From assembly GCF_004341165.1 (NCBI RefSeq), contig NZ_SLZR01000002.1, positions 62,001 through 126,000 of the forward strand: a stretch of DNA of 64,000 bases, read 5' to 3'. Below, in pieces: positions 17,465 through 26,767 of this stretch. The notes beneath the pieces are model-generated. The model did not search any database and was not told where the DNA came from. It was given only the letters and a program-made list of their open reading frames with translations. This stretch comes from Reinekea marinisedimentorum (lineage in GTDB: Bacteria > Pseudomonadota > Gammaproteobacteria > Pseudomonadales > Natronospirillaceae). The first letter of the stretch is position 1. Every line of letters begins with the position of its first letter. The position numbers and the translations under genes were made by a program.

Positions 17465-17779
17465 ATGCAAAACCAACTCATGATTTTTTCGGAAACCAAT
17501 ATCTATATCTTATCTAAGCTGGTCGCGCTGGTGAGAAGAGAAACAGGCACCCGACACCGCCTGAATTCCGAAGACTCAATCAAAAATTTGTTAATCGATG
17601 CATCGCGCTCCAGTGACGAACGCATTCAGAACCATTACTTCCGCTTTCTGGAAAACCTCACACCGGAGCAACTGGTCAGCTTCAAGCAATATGGCCTGAC
17701 TATTCCAAGCAAGTATATGCGCAAGCCAGGCCTGCTACCCACGCCGGTCAGCCGCAAATATGCCTACATGCCTCGTTAG
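17465..17779 (+). CDS. Small unknown protein
   Basis: A 104-residue protein that I do not recognise. The start at 17465 is chosen because GGAG lies 5 nt upstream; earlier in-frame starts at 17444 (TTG) and 17453 (ATG) have no ribosome-binding site. It is predicted soluble, helical and basic at the C-terminus (KYMRKPGLLPTPVSRKYAYMPR), without cysteine pairs, signal peptide or membrane segment. It has its own terminator and sits between psd and the ProQ-like gene, both in the same direction. The well-placed ribosome-binding site and following terminator make it a credible gene. Confidence 0.6.
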   Translation: MQNQLMIFSETNIYILSKLVALVRRETGTRHRLNSEDSIKNLLIDASRSSDERIQNHYFRFLENLTPEQLVSFKQYGLTIPSKYMRKPGLLPTPVSRKYAYMPR

Positions 17780-17791
17780 CCATTACTAACT

Positions 17792-17820
17792 ACCCGGCAG
17801 TAGGTCAATCTCTGCCGGGT
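17792..17820 (+). terminator. Terminator of the small unknown gene
   Basis: A perfect 9-bp stem (ACCCGGCAG, 17792-17800, with 17812-17820) has an 11-nt loop and a short T-rich tail, 13 bp after the stop codon. Confidence 0.65.
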
Positions 17821-17885
17821 TTGAGTAACAATTCAACTTTGCAAACGCCCCATAACCGAGTATCCTGCGCCGCTCAAACTAAACA

Positions 17886-18464
17886 ATGCTCAGAATTCCA
17901 AAAATGTCAGAACAACCAGCAATCCCTCAGAATCAGGAAGAAACCAAACTGAAACTTGAGGCTAAGCGAAAGAAAGAATACGAAGCCAATCGAAAAGCCC
18001 TTGAAGAACTTTGTACTCTGTATCCGGAAGTGTTCAATACATCCTCACCCAAGCCTCTGCAGATTGGCGTACACAAAGCCATTGCAGAAGATGGGAAGCT
18101 GTCTAAAACCCGTATCCGCAGAGCATTGAACCTCTATGTTCGCATGCGCCGTTACATCGCCTGCCTGCAGGAAGGAGCTGATCGGGTCACGATAGGTGGG
18201 GAGTCTGCCGGCGTTGTAACCGCAGAAGAGGCGAAGCACGCGGCTGAAAAGCTGGCTGAAATCGATAAAAAGCGCGCTAAGCGTAAGCCTCAGCCAGAAA
18301 AGCCTAAGCGTCGCCCTGCCCGCAAGCCGACATCTGCATCCAAAGCAGTCAAGCCAAGTGCCAAACAACCGGCTAAAGCAGCTGTAAAGGCTGAATCGAA
18401 TGAAAATTCTGAAGAGCGTTTTCAGGCAAAGCTGGCAGCTCTGGTCAATAAGCGCACCAACTAG
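17886..18464 (+). CDS. ProQ/FinO-domain RNA-binding protein
   Basis: A 192-residue protein (186 if translation starts at the ATG at 17904; neither start has a clear ribosome-binding site). The ProQ/FinO domain spans about residues 30-115: LEELCTLYPEVFN, KPLQIGVHKAIAEDGKLSKTRIRRALNLYVRMRRYI. Such proteins bind structured small RNAs and mRNA 3' ends and act as RNA chaperones. The C-terminal 70 residues are lysine-, alanine- and proline-rich and probably disordered, adding non-specific RNA affinity. It lacks the C-terminal Tudor-like domain of E. coli ProQ, so it is closer to the minimal type. Confidence 0.82.
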   Translation: MLRIPKMSEQPAIPQNQEETKLKLEAKRKKEYEANRKALEELCTLYPEVFNTSSPKPLQIGVHKAIAEDGKLSKTRIRRALNLYVRMRRYIACLQEGADRVTIGGESAGVVTAEEAKHAAEKLAEIDKKRAKRKPQPEKPKRRPARKPTSASKAVKPSAKQPAKAAVKAESNENSEERFQAKLAALVNKRTN

Positions 18465-18493
18465 GCTTATCCAACAGCCAAGGTTAACTAACA

Positions 18494-18515
18494 GCCGCTG
18501 CTGATCAGCAGCGGC
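18494..18515. terminator. Palindromic hairpin between convergent proQ-like and epmA genes
   Basis: A perfect 22-bp palindrome with arms GCCGCTGCTGA and TCAGCAGCGGC. It lies in the 58-bp gap between two converging genes and could fold in both transcripts. No T tract is present. Confidence 0.5.
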
Positions 18516-18522
18516 CATCTGC

Positions 18523-19470
18523 TTAGCTGCGATCCTGAGTAAAGGCCATCACTCCACCGATATCGGCCTGGCCGAGTAACACCATCACCAACCGATCGAC
18601 CCCAAGCGCAACCCCAGCGCAATCCGGTAAGCCATGCTCCAGCGCTGCCAAAAAATTATGATCAATAACTGGCTTTTGCACACCCATAGCCGCCCTTAGG
18701 TGAGCCTCTTCCTCAAAGCGTCGCTTCTGCTCGGTTATATCGGAAAGCTCATAATAGCCATTGGCCAATTCCATCCCCTGCCAGTAAAGCTCAAACCTTC
18801 GCGCCACGGTACAGCCATCAACCTCACGAAAGCGCGCCAATGCGGCCTGCTGCCTGGGGTAATCATAAACAAAGGTAAGCTGCTCAGGTGGCAGCCCGGG
18901 TTCAACAACCATCGACATCAGCGCATCCAGGCAATCATCGCGCGTCCAGTCAGCCGCGTCACAATTGAGCTGCTGATTACAGGTACGCCGAAGCTCATCA
19001 ACCGCAGCCGTATGAGGGCATGGCAGCGCAAAGCGGCTGAAGGCCTGTTTATAGCTTAACTGAACAACGGGTAATTCTGGCTGCGAAGCAAGGCCTCGCA
19101 CCAACTCCGCAACCTCATCCATAAGCTGAAACTCATCGAACCCCAACCGGTACCACTCCAGCATGGTAAATTCAGGGTTATGACGACGCCCACACTCATC
19201 CAAACGAAACACCCGGGCCATCTGAAAAATATCGCCGCTGCCTGCGGCGAGTAAACGCTTCATAGCGAATTCCGGCGAGGTATGCATGAAATAGCCATTG
19301 GAGGTTTGCCACTGACTCAACTGAACATCGGTTCCGCTGGCCCGGGAAAGTATCGGTGTTTCAACCTCGAGCACATTTTTGTGCTCAAAAAACTGCCGGA
19401 TACTGCGCACGACCTTCGCGCGCTCAATCAGGGAATCAATAGAGGCATTGGGTTTCCAGCTCTCAGACAA
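18523..19470 (-). CDS. epmA: EF-P--(R)-beta-lysine ligase
   Basis: A 315-residue class II lysyl-tRNA-synthetase-like enzyme (PoxA/GenX) that attaches beta-lysine to Lys34 of elongation factor P. The TTG at 19470 is chosen as start because CCGGGAG lies 6 nt upstream and the protein then begins SESWKPNASI, like the E. coli enzyme. Starting at 19524 would add 18 residues read through the efp terminator. Visible are LEVETPILSRASGTD (motif 1), RVFRLDECGRRHNPEFTMLEWYR (motif 2) and GVALGVDRLVMVLLG (motif 3). No anticodon-binding domain is present, as expected. It lies just downstream of its target gene efp. Confidence 0.95.
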   Translation of the reverse strand: MSESWKPNASIDSLIERAKVVRSIRQFFEHKNVLEVETPILSRASGTDVQLSQWQTSNGYFMHTSPEFAMKRLLAAGSGDIFQMARVFRLDECGRRHNPEFTMLEWYRLGFDEFQLMDEVAELVRGLASQPELPVVQLSYKQAFSRFALPCPHTAAVDELRRTCNQQLNCDAADWTRDDCLDALMSMVVEPGLPPEQLTFVYDYPRQQAALARFREVDGCTVARRFELYWQGMELANGYYELSDITEQKRRFEEEAHLRAAMGVQKPVIDHNFLAALEHGLPDCAGVALGVDRLVMVLLGQADIGGVMAFTQDRS

Positions 19471-19492
19471 GGTAATCTCCCGGAAATAATCG

Positions 19493-19518
19493 AAAAAAAA
19501 AGCCGCATCAGCGGCTTT
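19493..19518 (-). terminator. Terminator of efp
   Basis: On the minus strand an 8-bp stem (AAAGCCGC/GCGGCTTT, 19499-19506 with 19511-19518) with a 4-nt loop is followed by a run of T (19493-19501). It lies between efp and epmA, so the two are largely separate transcripts despite being adjacent. Confidence 0.85.
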
Positions 19519-19537
19519 ATGCATTCAAAGAATGCGA

Positions 19538-20110
19538 TTAGCTCTTGGCGCGGCTCAGGTAATCGCGTGAGCGGGTATCAACACGAATAACTTCACCTTC
19601 ATTGATGAACAACGGTACTTTCACGACTGCACCGGAAGACAACTTCGCCGGCTTGGAGCCACCGGTTGCGGTATCGCCCTTTACGCCCGGGTCGGTTTCA
19701 ACAACTTCCAGCTCAATGTGATTTGGCGGTGTAACCACGATAGGCGCGCCATTGAACAGCGTCACCTCAAAGGCTTCCTGTTCTTTCAGCCAGTCAATGG
19801 TGTCGCCAACGGCAGCTTTGTCGGCGGCAATCTGCTCAAAAGAGCCATCCGTCTTCATGAAGTGCCAGAATTCGCCATCGCTGTACAGATATTCCATTTC
19901 AATATCCATAACATCGGCCGCTTCAATAGACTCACCAGATTTGAAGGTACGCTCCCAGGTGCGAGCAGTTTTTAGGTTCTTCAGCTTTACACGGTTAAAA
20001 GCCTGACCTTTACCCGGTTTAACAAATTCATTTTCAACGATAGCGCATGGCTCACCGTCTAATAAAACTTTCAAACCAGACTTAAATTCATTGGTAGAAT
20101 ATGTCGCCAT
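19538..20110 (-). CDS. efp: Elongation factor P
   Basis: A 190-residue translation factor that relieves ribosomes stalled at polyproline stretches. The three OB-like domains are of normal length. The modified residue is Lys34 in the loop [10 protein letters not shown]; its sequence context is the type recognised by EpmA/EpmB beta-lysylation, and both of those genes flank this one. The C-terminal signature is present as [27 protein letters not shown] precedes the start, and the gene is divergent from epmB with 38 bp between them. Confidence 0.98.
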   Translation of the reverse strand: MATYSTNEFKSGLKVLLDGEPCAIVENEFVKPGKGQAFNRVKLKNLKTARTWERTFKSGESIEAADVMDIEMEYLYSDGEFWHFMKTDGSFEQIAADKAAVGDTIDWLKEQEAFEVTLFNGAPIVVTPPNHIELEVVETDPGVKGDTATGGSKPAKLSSGAVVKVPLFINEGEVIRVDTRSRDYLSRAKS

Positions 20111-20148
20111 AATCCCTATCTTCTGTTTACCGAATTAAAAGAGCGCAT

Positions 20149-21207
20149 ATGATACCTGTTTCTGCTTCAACTTTGGACTCCAATCTCATCGGAAAGTCGG
20201 AGCACTCCACCCTCAGCTGGCAGCAACAGATGGCACAGAGCTTTAAATCTGCCGGTGAATTACTGGAATTCCTCAATCTGAAACCGGCAGATCTGCCCTA
20301 TAGCATTGATGACAGCCAACCTTTCAGCACTCGGGTTACCCGCCACCTGGCCAGCCTGATCAACGCCAACAACCCCTACGACCCGATTCTGCTGCAGGTG
20401 CTACCTACTCAGCAGGAAAACACCGACATCAAGGGCTTCGTGGCTGACCCGCTGGAAGAAGCAACCGCTAACCCCATACCCGGCCTGATTCATAAATATA
20501 AAAACCGGGTATTGATCATTGCCCATCAGGCTTGTGCCATGCATTGCCGCTACTGCTTCCGCCGCCACTTTGAGTACCAGCAAAACAACCTCAATTTTGA
20601 AAACCTGGAGAAAATTAGGTGCTACTTGAGTGAGCACCCGGAAATTAACGAGGTGATTCTCAGTGGTGGCGATCCGCTCAGTATTTCTGACAACAAGCTG
20701 GCCGCGATCATCAGCACGCTAAACACCATTCCTCATCTTAGGTTCCTGAGAATTCACAGCAGAACACCCGTTGCTATCCCCGACCGACTGAGTGATGACT
20801 TTATTAATCTGCTGACGAACCAACGACTCACAACAACAATGGTTGTTCACATCAACCATCCGAACGAACTGCCTGAGCAACTCAAACGGAGGTTGCTGTC
20901 CTTAAAAGCTGCGGGGGTCAACCTGCTGAATCAATCAGTACTGCTAAAAACCATCAACGACAGCGCAGACATACTTATTGAGCTGAATAAAAAGCTGTTT
21001 GAAGCCGGGGTCATGCCCTACTACCTGCACATGCCTGATAAAGTTCAGGGTACAAGCCACTTTTACATCGACCATACGCAGGCCGCTGAAATCTGGGATA
21101 AAATGCAGCGGGAGCTATCTGGCTATCTGGTGCCAAAACTGGTCAGAGAGATACCTGGCAAGGTAAGTAAAACTTGGGTTAACCCAACGCATGAAAGTGA
21201 ATATTAG
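20149..21207 (+). CDS. epmB: EF-P lysine 2,3-aminomutase
   Basis: A 352-residue radical-SAM, PLP-dependent enzyme that converts (S)-alpha-lysine to (R)-beta-lysine for EF-P modification. The iron-sulfur cluster ligands are Cys129, Cys133 and Cys136 (C-AMH-C-RY-C-FRRHF). The SGGDPLS segment contributes to SAM binding. It is shorter than clostridial lysine 2,3-aminomutases, as usual for EpmB. It lies divergently beside efp, and epmA is on the other side of efp, so the complete two-step modification route is encoded within 2.7 kb. No epmC hydroxylase gene is seen in the window. Confidence 0.95.
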   Translation: MIPVSASTLDSNLIGKSEHSTLSWQQQMAQSFKSAGELLEFLNLKPADLPYSIDDSQPFSTRVTRHLASLINANNPYDPILLQVLPTQQENTDIKGFVADPLEEATANPIPGLIHKYKNRVLIIAHQACAMHCRYCFRRHFEYQQNNLNFENLEKIRCYLSEHPEINEVILSGGDPLSISDNKLAAIISTLNTIPHLRFLRIHSRTPVAIPDRLSDDFINLLTNQRLTTTMVVHINHPNELPEQLKRRLLSLKAAGVNLLNQSVLLKTINDSADILIELNKKLFEAGVMPYYLHMPDKVQGTSHFYIDHTQAAEIWDKMQRELSGYLVPKLVREIPGKVSKTWVNPTHESEY

Positions 21208-21425
21208 CTCACACGGAAGTAATCATTTCTGCGATATGCTGAGCAAGGCTCAACCATTTGATTAGTAGATAAAAAATCAGGACAATGCGAAGATTACTAT
21301 AGCTATAGTTTGGTGCAATTTGACCAGCTTCAACCATAAATACGCAGGTTTTTTGCAAAATCTGATCAAAGGTTGAATTTGAGCAAAAGCAGCTATACTG
21401 ACAGGGACGACGGATAGAGAATTGC

Positions 21426-23222
21426 ATGCGACACCGCAACCAGCCATACCTAAATATACCTGAGCAAACTCAGACGACTCTGACCTTTTGCGACCCGACT
21501 ACCAGGCAGGTTAGGGCATGGGTTGATAGTCTGCCAATGGCAAACATCGGCGAAACGTCTCGCCAGCTCTATCACGCAATTATCGAATTCAACCAGCTGA
21601 AGAGCACTGATGCCGTGCGACTTGAGCTGCTGGATATGATTCGCCCGCCTATTCACTTTGTTTGCCAGCAGTTAAACAACCGCTACCTGTATCAGGGTGT
21701 GGTGCTGGATGAACAGCAGCGCAAAGTCGCCAACCTCGCCCAGGCTCTGCAAACACACCTGGCGATTGGCTATAAAATTGTGGTCCAGCGCCTAATGGAC
21801 CAATCCGGCACCACCAGCAAGCAAAAGGCGCCTCTGGCGAAAGCCATTCAGCGATCCATGACCGAGCTTATGCCGGCTATCCTGCGCTCTTATCAGCTCT
21901 ACATTCAGACACCGACGGGTATCTGGCAGGAAATTCATCAGCTGTATCAGATAGCCTCCGCATTCAACCTGCAGAATGAAGTGGTTAACGACCCTATGGA
22001 AAGCACACAGCTGAGCATTCAGCAGGCTTACCTTAAAACCATTCTTTTAGGTGCGTGCCAGCCAAACCAGCTGCTGCAACGTGAGCTGAGCGATGTTTAT
22101 GCTGCCCTGAGCAAATGGGTTTCCTTTTTAACCATCGATGAAGTTGCCGATGATAAATCCGTTCTGGTCATCAACCCGGAAGTAGACAGCGCCCCTATCT
22201 ACCGCTACCTGATCAAAAAATCGAACCTCTCCGATTACCTGGGCGTAAACGTACTGCCATTAGTTCGGGTGCTGCATAGCGACCATAAAACCCTTTCAGC
22301 CGCCAATAGAACCAGCAAAACCCTTATCGTTGACGAAAAATTTAACATCGGCCTGCTGGAGCACCTGATTCAATCCTGGGGTGGCATGAAGCAGCGCAGC
22401 TTTTCGCGCACACCCGCCAGCGGCGATGTTTCAATCGCTGTCGGCCTGACGGCAACACACTTCCATATTGCCGAAGGCGTGGGCTTTTATTCGCTCCTTT
22501 ATGGTTCAGGTCACAGTAACAACCCGTTTATGGGGGCTGTCAGCAGCCGTTTCAGCGCCGCAGACACCCAAAGTATTAAAGAACAACAGGATATCTGGAG
22601 TGCCTCTTTCGATGCTGATGGCGCTGCCGGCACTTCAACGGGTGCAACCGACGACCCGATTGAGTTTTCTGCTGATAAGGATGAAAACCACCCCAAATAT
22701 GCCGGCCAGCTGGTAAACCTGAGCCCGAGGGGCTATTGCATTCAGTGGACCGACTCACCCGCTTCTAACCTTAAAACCGGTGAAATTGTCGGCATTAAAG
22801 AAGATCAGCTGAGACACTGGAATTTAGGCGTGGTCCGCTGGATCCGCCAGGGCAAAGAGATTGGTACCCAAATGGGTATTGAACTGCTGGCACCCAACAG
22901 CCGGCCATGCGGTATTCGCCTGCTGAATAAAACCGGCTCGCATGGCGACTTTTTGCGCGCGCTGTTCATTCCCGAAATCAAAGCCATCGGTCAGGATGCC
23001 TCGGTCATCACCCCCAAGCTGCCATTCAACATTGGCAACAAGGTAAGCATTAACATTAACGGCACCGATGAAAAGTACCAGCTGACCAAGCGTATTATGT
23101 CGACCGGCATTATCAGCCAGTTCCAGATTCGCTCGGTCACTCAGCGCACTATGGAACCAGAACAGAGCACCTCATCCTCCGAGGATGCCGACAGCTTTGA
23201 AAGCCTGTGGCGTCAATTATAA
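21426..23222 (+). CDS. Large PilZ-like protein encoded upstream of fimX
   Basis: A 598-residue cytosolic protein matching in position the PilZ-type gene that precedes fimX in pseudomonads (psd - PilZ-like - fimX - serB). The first 420 residues are mostly helical with no named catalytic motif. A PilZ-like beta-barrel lies near 420-510: GQLVNLSPRGYCIQW carries the N-x-S-x-x-G motif, but I see no R-x-x-x-R motif before it, so classical c-di-GMP binding is doubtful. A role with FimX in type IV pilus or polarity control is inferred from context. It is separated from fimX by 200 bp. Confidence 0.7.
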   Translation: MRHRNQPYLNIPEQTQTTLTFCDPTTRQVRAWVDSLPMANIGETSRQLYHAIIEFNQLKSTDAVRLELLDMIRPPIHFVCQQLNNRYLYQGVVLDEQQRKVANLAQALQTHLAIGYKIVVQRLMDQSGTTSKQKAPLAKAIQRSMTELMPAILRSYQLYIQTPTGIWQEIHQLYQIASAFNLQNEVVNDPMESTQLSIQQAYLKTILLGACQPNQLLQRELSDVYAALSKWVSFLTIDEVADDKSVLVINPEVDSAPIYRYLIKKSNLSDYLGVNVLPLVRVLHSDHKTLSAANRTSKTLIVDEKFNIGLLEHLIQSWGGMKQRSFSRTPASGDVSIAVGLTATHFHIAEGVGFYSLLYGSGHSNNPFMGAVSSRFSAADTQSIKEQQDIWSASFDADGAAGTSTGATDDPIEFSADKDENHPKYAGQLVNLSPRGYCIQWTDSPASNLKTGEIVGIKEDQLRHWNLGVVRWIRQGKEIGTQMGIELLAPNSRPCGIRLLNKTGSHGDFLRALFIPEIKAIGQDASVITPKLPFNIGNKVSININGTDEKYQLTKRIMSTGIISQFQIRSVTQRTMEPEQSTSSSEDADSFESLWRQL

Positions 23223-23421
23223 GCCAGCAGGCCAGCTGCCAAATGTGCAAACAATATGGAAGTGACGCCTTGTCAGAGTCCATGTCAACGATACCTCTCG
23301 CTTTATAGCGCCAACTTGGTAACACTTTAACGAATCCATTCATTCAGAAAGTGTGAAGTTCTACCGTTTAACTCTATACTTCTACCATTAATCAATATTT
23401 CAAACTAAAGCAGTTAATTTC

Positions 23422-25509
23422 ATGAGCCCTAGTTCAAGCAGTGCTATCCGCATTCTCCTGATACATGACACGCAAAATGAAGCCGAGCCGGTTGCCAACG
23501 CAATTCGCAACTCGGGTCAGGCTGTGCGCAGCCATTTTATTGCGTCAATTGGCGAATTGTCGGAAGTCATTGACGAACAAGCCTGGGACATCATGCTGGT
23601 AAAACTGAACACCGCCACACTCGATGCCACCGAAGCTGTGGAAACGGTTCAGCGAGATGGTAAAGACATCCCCATTATTGGCCTGATTGACGACTACAAC
23701 GAAGACATCATATCCAGCGCGCTGGATATGGGTATGGCCGATGTGGTGGTTGAAAGCTCTGAGCAACATATCGCACTGGCCACAAAACGGGAATTCGCAG
23801 CACTGAAAGACCGCCGAAGCCTGCGTAGCCAACGGGTCAGCCTGCGCGAATCTGAAAAGCGCTGCCAGCTGCTTCTTGAAAGCTCTGTTGATGCTATTTC
23901 CTACGTTCATGAAGGCATGCACATCTATGCCAACCCGGTGTATATGGATTTATTCGGCTACGGCGATATTGAAGAGCTGCAGTGCATTCCGTTAATGGAT
24001 CTGGTTCAGGGTGATGAAGTCAGCAAGCTGAAAGACACGCTGAAACACTATTCAGATGGCAACATCAGTAGCCTGGATACCGTTGGGGAAAATGCTGACG
24101 GTAAAACATTTAAGATCAACATGACCTTTTCAGAGGCCTCATACGAAGGTGAGCCCTGCACGCAGATTGTTATACGCAAGAGCGAATCCAAGAGCGAAGC
24201 CGAGCTTAAAGAAAAGATCAAGGAAATCAGCCATCAGGATATCGTTACCGGCCTGCACAACCGTGTTTACTTCAATGAAAAACTTGAACAAAGCTACCAG
24301 CAGGTGCTTGCGCAGGGCAAACGACAAATTGTTTCGCACATTGGCATCGCCAATTTAGAATCGGTTAAGGTCAACATGTCTGTCACCGATACCGACGACC
24401 TGCTGAAACAGATTGGCGAACAATTACAGAAACACCAGACAGCCGATTCCACCCTGGCGCACTATTCGGATGGCATGTTCTCCGTTATTTACCACCAGCT
24501 GGATCTGGAGAAGGCCCAGGAACACTGCACGTCAATTCTCAGTAGCCTGAATAGCCACCTGTTTGAAGTCCGGAATAAAACCATTCCTGTGGAGCTGGTA
24601 TTTGGACTGGCGCATATCGATGAAGCCTGCAAAGACGGCAATGAAGCGCTGGTCCATGCCGACCTCGCCTTTAACCAAGCGGTCAAAGAAGGCAAACAGA
24701 TCGCCTATTTCGACAAGTCCGATATTGCTAATCTGATGGATAACTCGATCATCGCCAAAATTGAGCATGCGCTGAACCATGACGGCATGCATCTGCAGTT
24801 TCAGCCAATCATGAGTCTGCGCGGTGACAGTCAGGAACACTATGACATTCTTGTCCGGCTTAAAGACAAGGATGGTGCAGACATATCACCAAAAGAATTT
24901 TTACCGGCTATTGAGCACAGCGAACTGAGCGGAAAGCTCGACCGCTGGGTAGTGGAACACTGTGTTGAATCCCTGTCGGAGCATCGCAAGCGCGGCAACA
25001 ACACGCAGCTGCTGATTCACCTGACCTCCGCTACCATTCAGGATCCAACCTTCTTACCCTGGGTTAACAGCCTGTTGAAGAAGAACAAACTGCCGGGCGA
25101 TTCGCTTTGCTTCCAAATCTCAGAAGATACCGCGCTCAGTTACCTGAAGGTTGCTAAAGCCTTCAGCAAAGGCTTATCGCTTCTGAAGTGTCAGCTGTCA
25201 ATCAACAACTTCGGCATGGCCCGCGATGCTTTCTCGCTGACCCGCCACCTGCATATTGATTACGCCAGAATTCACCCAGCCTTTGTTGATCAGCTGCTCG
25301 AGCAAGGCCAGGCCTCTGAAGAGCTGACCAACCTGCTGAAAGAAATCCACAGCAATGAGATCAACTCTATTATTCCGAAGATAGAAAACGCCGAGGTACT
25401 GGCGTCCCTGTGGGAGCTGGGGGTCAACTACATTCAGGGCTACTACCTGCAGGCCCCTCTGGATGACATGGAGTACGATTTCGACTCCGACGAGGAAGAG
25501 GCTGTTTAA
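23422..25509 (+). CDS. fimX: FimX-type degenerate GGDEF/EAL protein
   Basis: A 695-residue protein with the FimX layout: an N-terminal receiver-like domain (about 1-130), a PAS domain (about 145-260), then GGDEF and EAL domains. GGDEF is replaced by YSDGMF and EAL by the DIL of YDILVRLKD, so it is expected to have little or no cyclase or phosphodiesterase activity. It probably acts as a c-di-GMP receptor through its EAL fold. In Pseudomonas and Xanthomonas, FimX is polar and promotes type IV pilus assembly. The gene order with a PilZ-like gene before and serB after is the same as in P. aeruginosa, which supports orthology. Confidence 0.85.
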   Translation: MSPSSSSAIRILLIHDTQNEAEPVANAIRNSGQAVRSHFIASIGELSEVIDEQAWDIMLVKLNTATLDATEAVETVQRDGKDIPIIGLIDDYNEDIISSALDMGMADVVVESSEQHIALATKREFAALKDRRSLRSQRVSLRESEKRCQLLLESSVDAISYVHEGMHIYANPVYMDLFGYGDIEELQCIPLMDLVQGDEVSKLKDTLKHYSDGNISSLDTVGENADGKTFKINMTFSEASYEGEPCTQIVIRKSESKSEAELKEKIKEISHQDIVTGLHNRVYFNEKLEQSYQQVLAQGKRQIVSHIGIANLESVKVNMSVTDTDDLLKQIGEQLQKHQTADSTLAHYSDGMFSVIYHQLDLEKAQEHCTSILSSLNSHLFEVRNKTIPVELVFGLAHIDEACKDGNEALVHADLAFNQAVKEGKQIAYFDKSDIANLMDNSIIAKIEHALNHDGMHLQFQPIMSLRGDSQEHYDILVRLKDKDGADISPKEFLPAIEHSELSGKLDRWVVEHCVESLSEHRKRGNNTQLLIHLTSATIQDPTFLPWVNSLLKKNKLPGDSLCFQISEDTALSYLKVAKAFSKGLSLLKCQLSINNFGMARDAFSLTRHLHIDYARIHPAFVDQLLEQGQASEELTNLLKEIHSNEINSIIPKIENAEVLASLWELGVNYIQGYYLQAPLDDMEYDFDSDEEEAV

Positions 25510-25523
25510 AGCCTCTTTTTTTT
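25497..25523 (+). terminator. Terminator overlapping the fimX stop codon
   Basis: AGAGGC (25497-25502) pairs with GCCTCT (25511-25516), followed by eight T. The 8-nt loop contains the fimX TAA stop, so the stem begins inside the coding sequence. Confidence 0.8.
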
Positions 25524-25536
25524 CGCTAAAACAAAC

Positions 25537-26751
25537 TCAGGCGTGCATTTCCTGATCGCGGAAGCCCAGGAAGTAAAGCACACCATCCAGCCCCAGTGTA
25601 GAGATTGAGTGACGGGCACTTTCCTTGACAATTGGCTTAGCTCTGAAAGCAATGCCCAGCCCTGCCTCTGACAACATTGGCAGGTCATTAGCGCCATCGC
25701 CTACTGCAATGGTCTGCTCCAACTGTATGCCTTCCTGCTCGGCCAACCGCTTCAGCAGGCGCGCCTTCATGGCACCGTCAACAATATCGCCCGTGACCTC
25801 TCCGGTGACCTTACCATCGACAATATCGAGTTCATTGGCATAGACAAAATCGATACCCAGCTTCTTCTGCAGGTAACGGCCAAAGTAGGTAAAGCCGCCG
25901 GAAAGAATCGCCGTTTTGTAGCCATAGGCTTTCAAATTACGAATCAGACGCTCGGCCCCTTCTGTAATTGGCAGCTGCTCGGCAATTTCAGAGAGTACGG
26001 ACTCATCCAGGCCCTTAAGCAACGCCATTCGACGGCGGAAACTCTGCTGAAAATCGAGCTTGCCCTGCATCGCCTCTTCGGTAATGCGGGAGACCTCATC
26101 ACCAACACCGGCAGCCTCAGCCAGCAAATCAATAACCTCAGCCTCGATCAGCGTGGAGTCCATATCGAAACACACCAGACGGCGGTTTCGGCGGTAAACG
26201 CTGTCGACCTGGAAGGCAACATCTACATCCAGCTCAGAACTGATCTGCAGAAAACGAGCACGCAGTTGCTCCAGGCTCTTCGGATGCCCCTGCAGCGTCA
26301 GCTCAATACAGGCCTTATCGCTATCAACATCGTTATCCAGCGCCACCCGCCCTGTTAGTCGGGAAATATTCTGAATATTCAGATTCTGCTCGGAAACGGC
26401 CTGTGATACATGATTCAGATGAACGGCATTTATTCTGCGCGCCAGAATCGTCAATACGAAGCGATCCTTACCCTGCTGATTTACCCATTCCTGATAGGCC
26501 TGATCACTCACCGGCGTAAACTTCACCTGCAGGTCCCGCTCGTGTGCCTGGAACAGCAGCTCTTTAAGCATGTGGGCGCTGTCCTCGGATTCCGGTAACT
26601 GCACCAACATCCCCAGGGAAACCTGATCATGAATGACTGACTGACCGATATCGAGAATCGTCACGCTGGATTCCGCCAATATCTGACTCATTGCAGCGGT
26701 CAGACCAATCTGATCCTGACCACTGACTTTCAACATTAAAATAGTACTCAC
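25537..26751 (-). CDS. serB: Phosphoserine phosphatase with ACT domains
   Basis: A 404-residue enzyme for the last step of serine biosynthesis, releasing serine from O-phosphoserine. The N-terminal half has ACT-like regulatory modules (MLKVSGQDQIGLTAAMSQILAES), the long type found in pseudomonads and mycobacteria. The HAD catalytic half begins with CFDMDSTLIEAE, nucleophile Asp196, and ends with GDGANDLPML. The start is GTG at 26751 with GGAG 5 nt upstream. A 59-codon gene ends 16 bp before it and is probably co-transcribed. Confidence 0.96.
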   Translation of the reverse strand: MSTILMLKVSGQDQIGLTAAMSQILAESSVTILDIGQSVIHDQVSLGMLVQLPESEDSAHMLKELLFQAHERDLQVKFTPVSDQAYQEWVNQQGKDRFVLTILARRINAVHLNHVSQAVSEQNLNIQNISRLTGRVALDNDVDSDKACIELTLQGHPKSLEQLRARFLQISSELDVDVAFQVDSVYRRNRRLVCFDMDSTLIEAEVIDLLAEAAGVGDEVSRITEEAMQGKLDFQQSFRRRMALLKGLDESVLSEIAEQLPITEGAERLIRNLKAYGYKTAILSGGFTYFGRYLQKKLGIDFVYANELDIVDGKVTGEVTGDIVDGAMKARLLKRLAEQEGIQLEQTIAVGDGANDLPMLSEAGLGIAFRAKPIVKESARHSISTLGLDGVLYFLGFRDQEMHA

Positions 26752-26767
26752 GCCGTCTCCGATGTCT

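Noticed and set aside
21209-21439. A 76-codon minus-strand frame filling the gap after epmB
   Set aside because: No ribosome-binding site or family-like sequence was seen, and it runs into the start of the PilZ-like gene. Gaps of this kind often stay open by chance.
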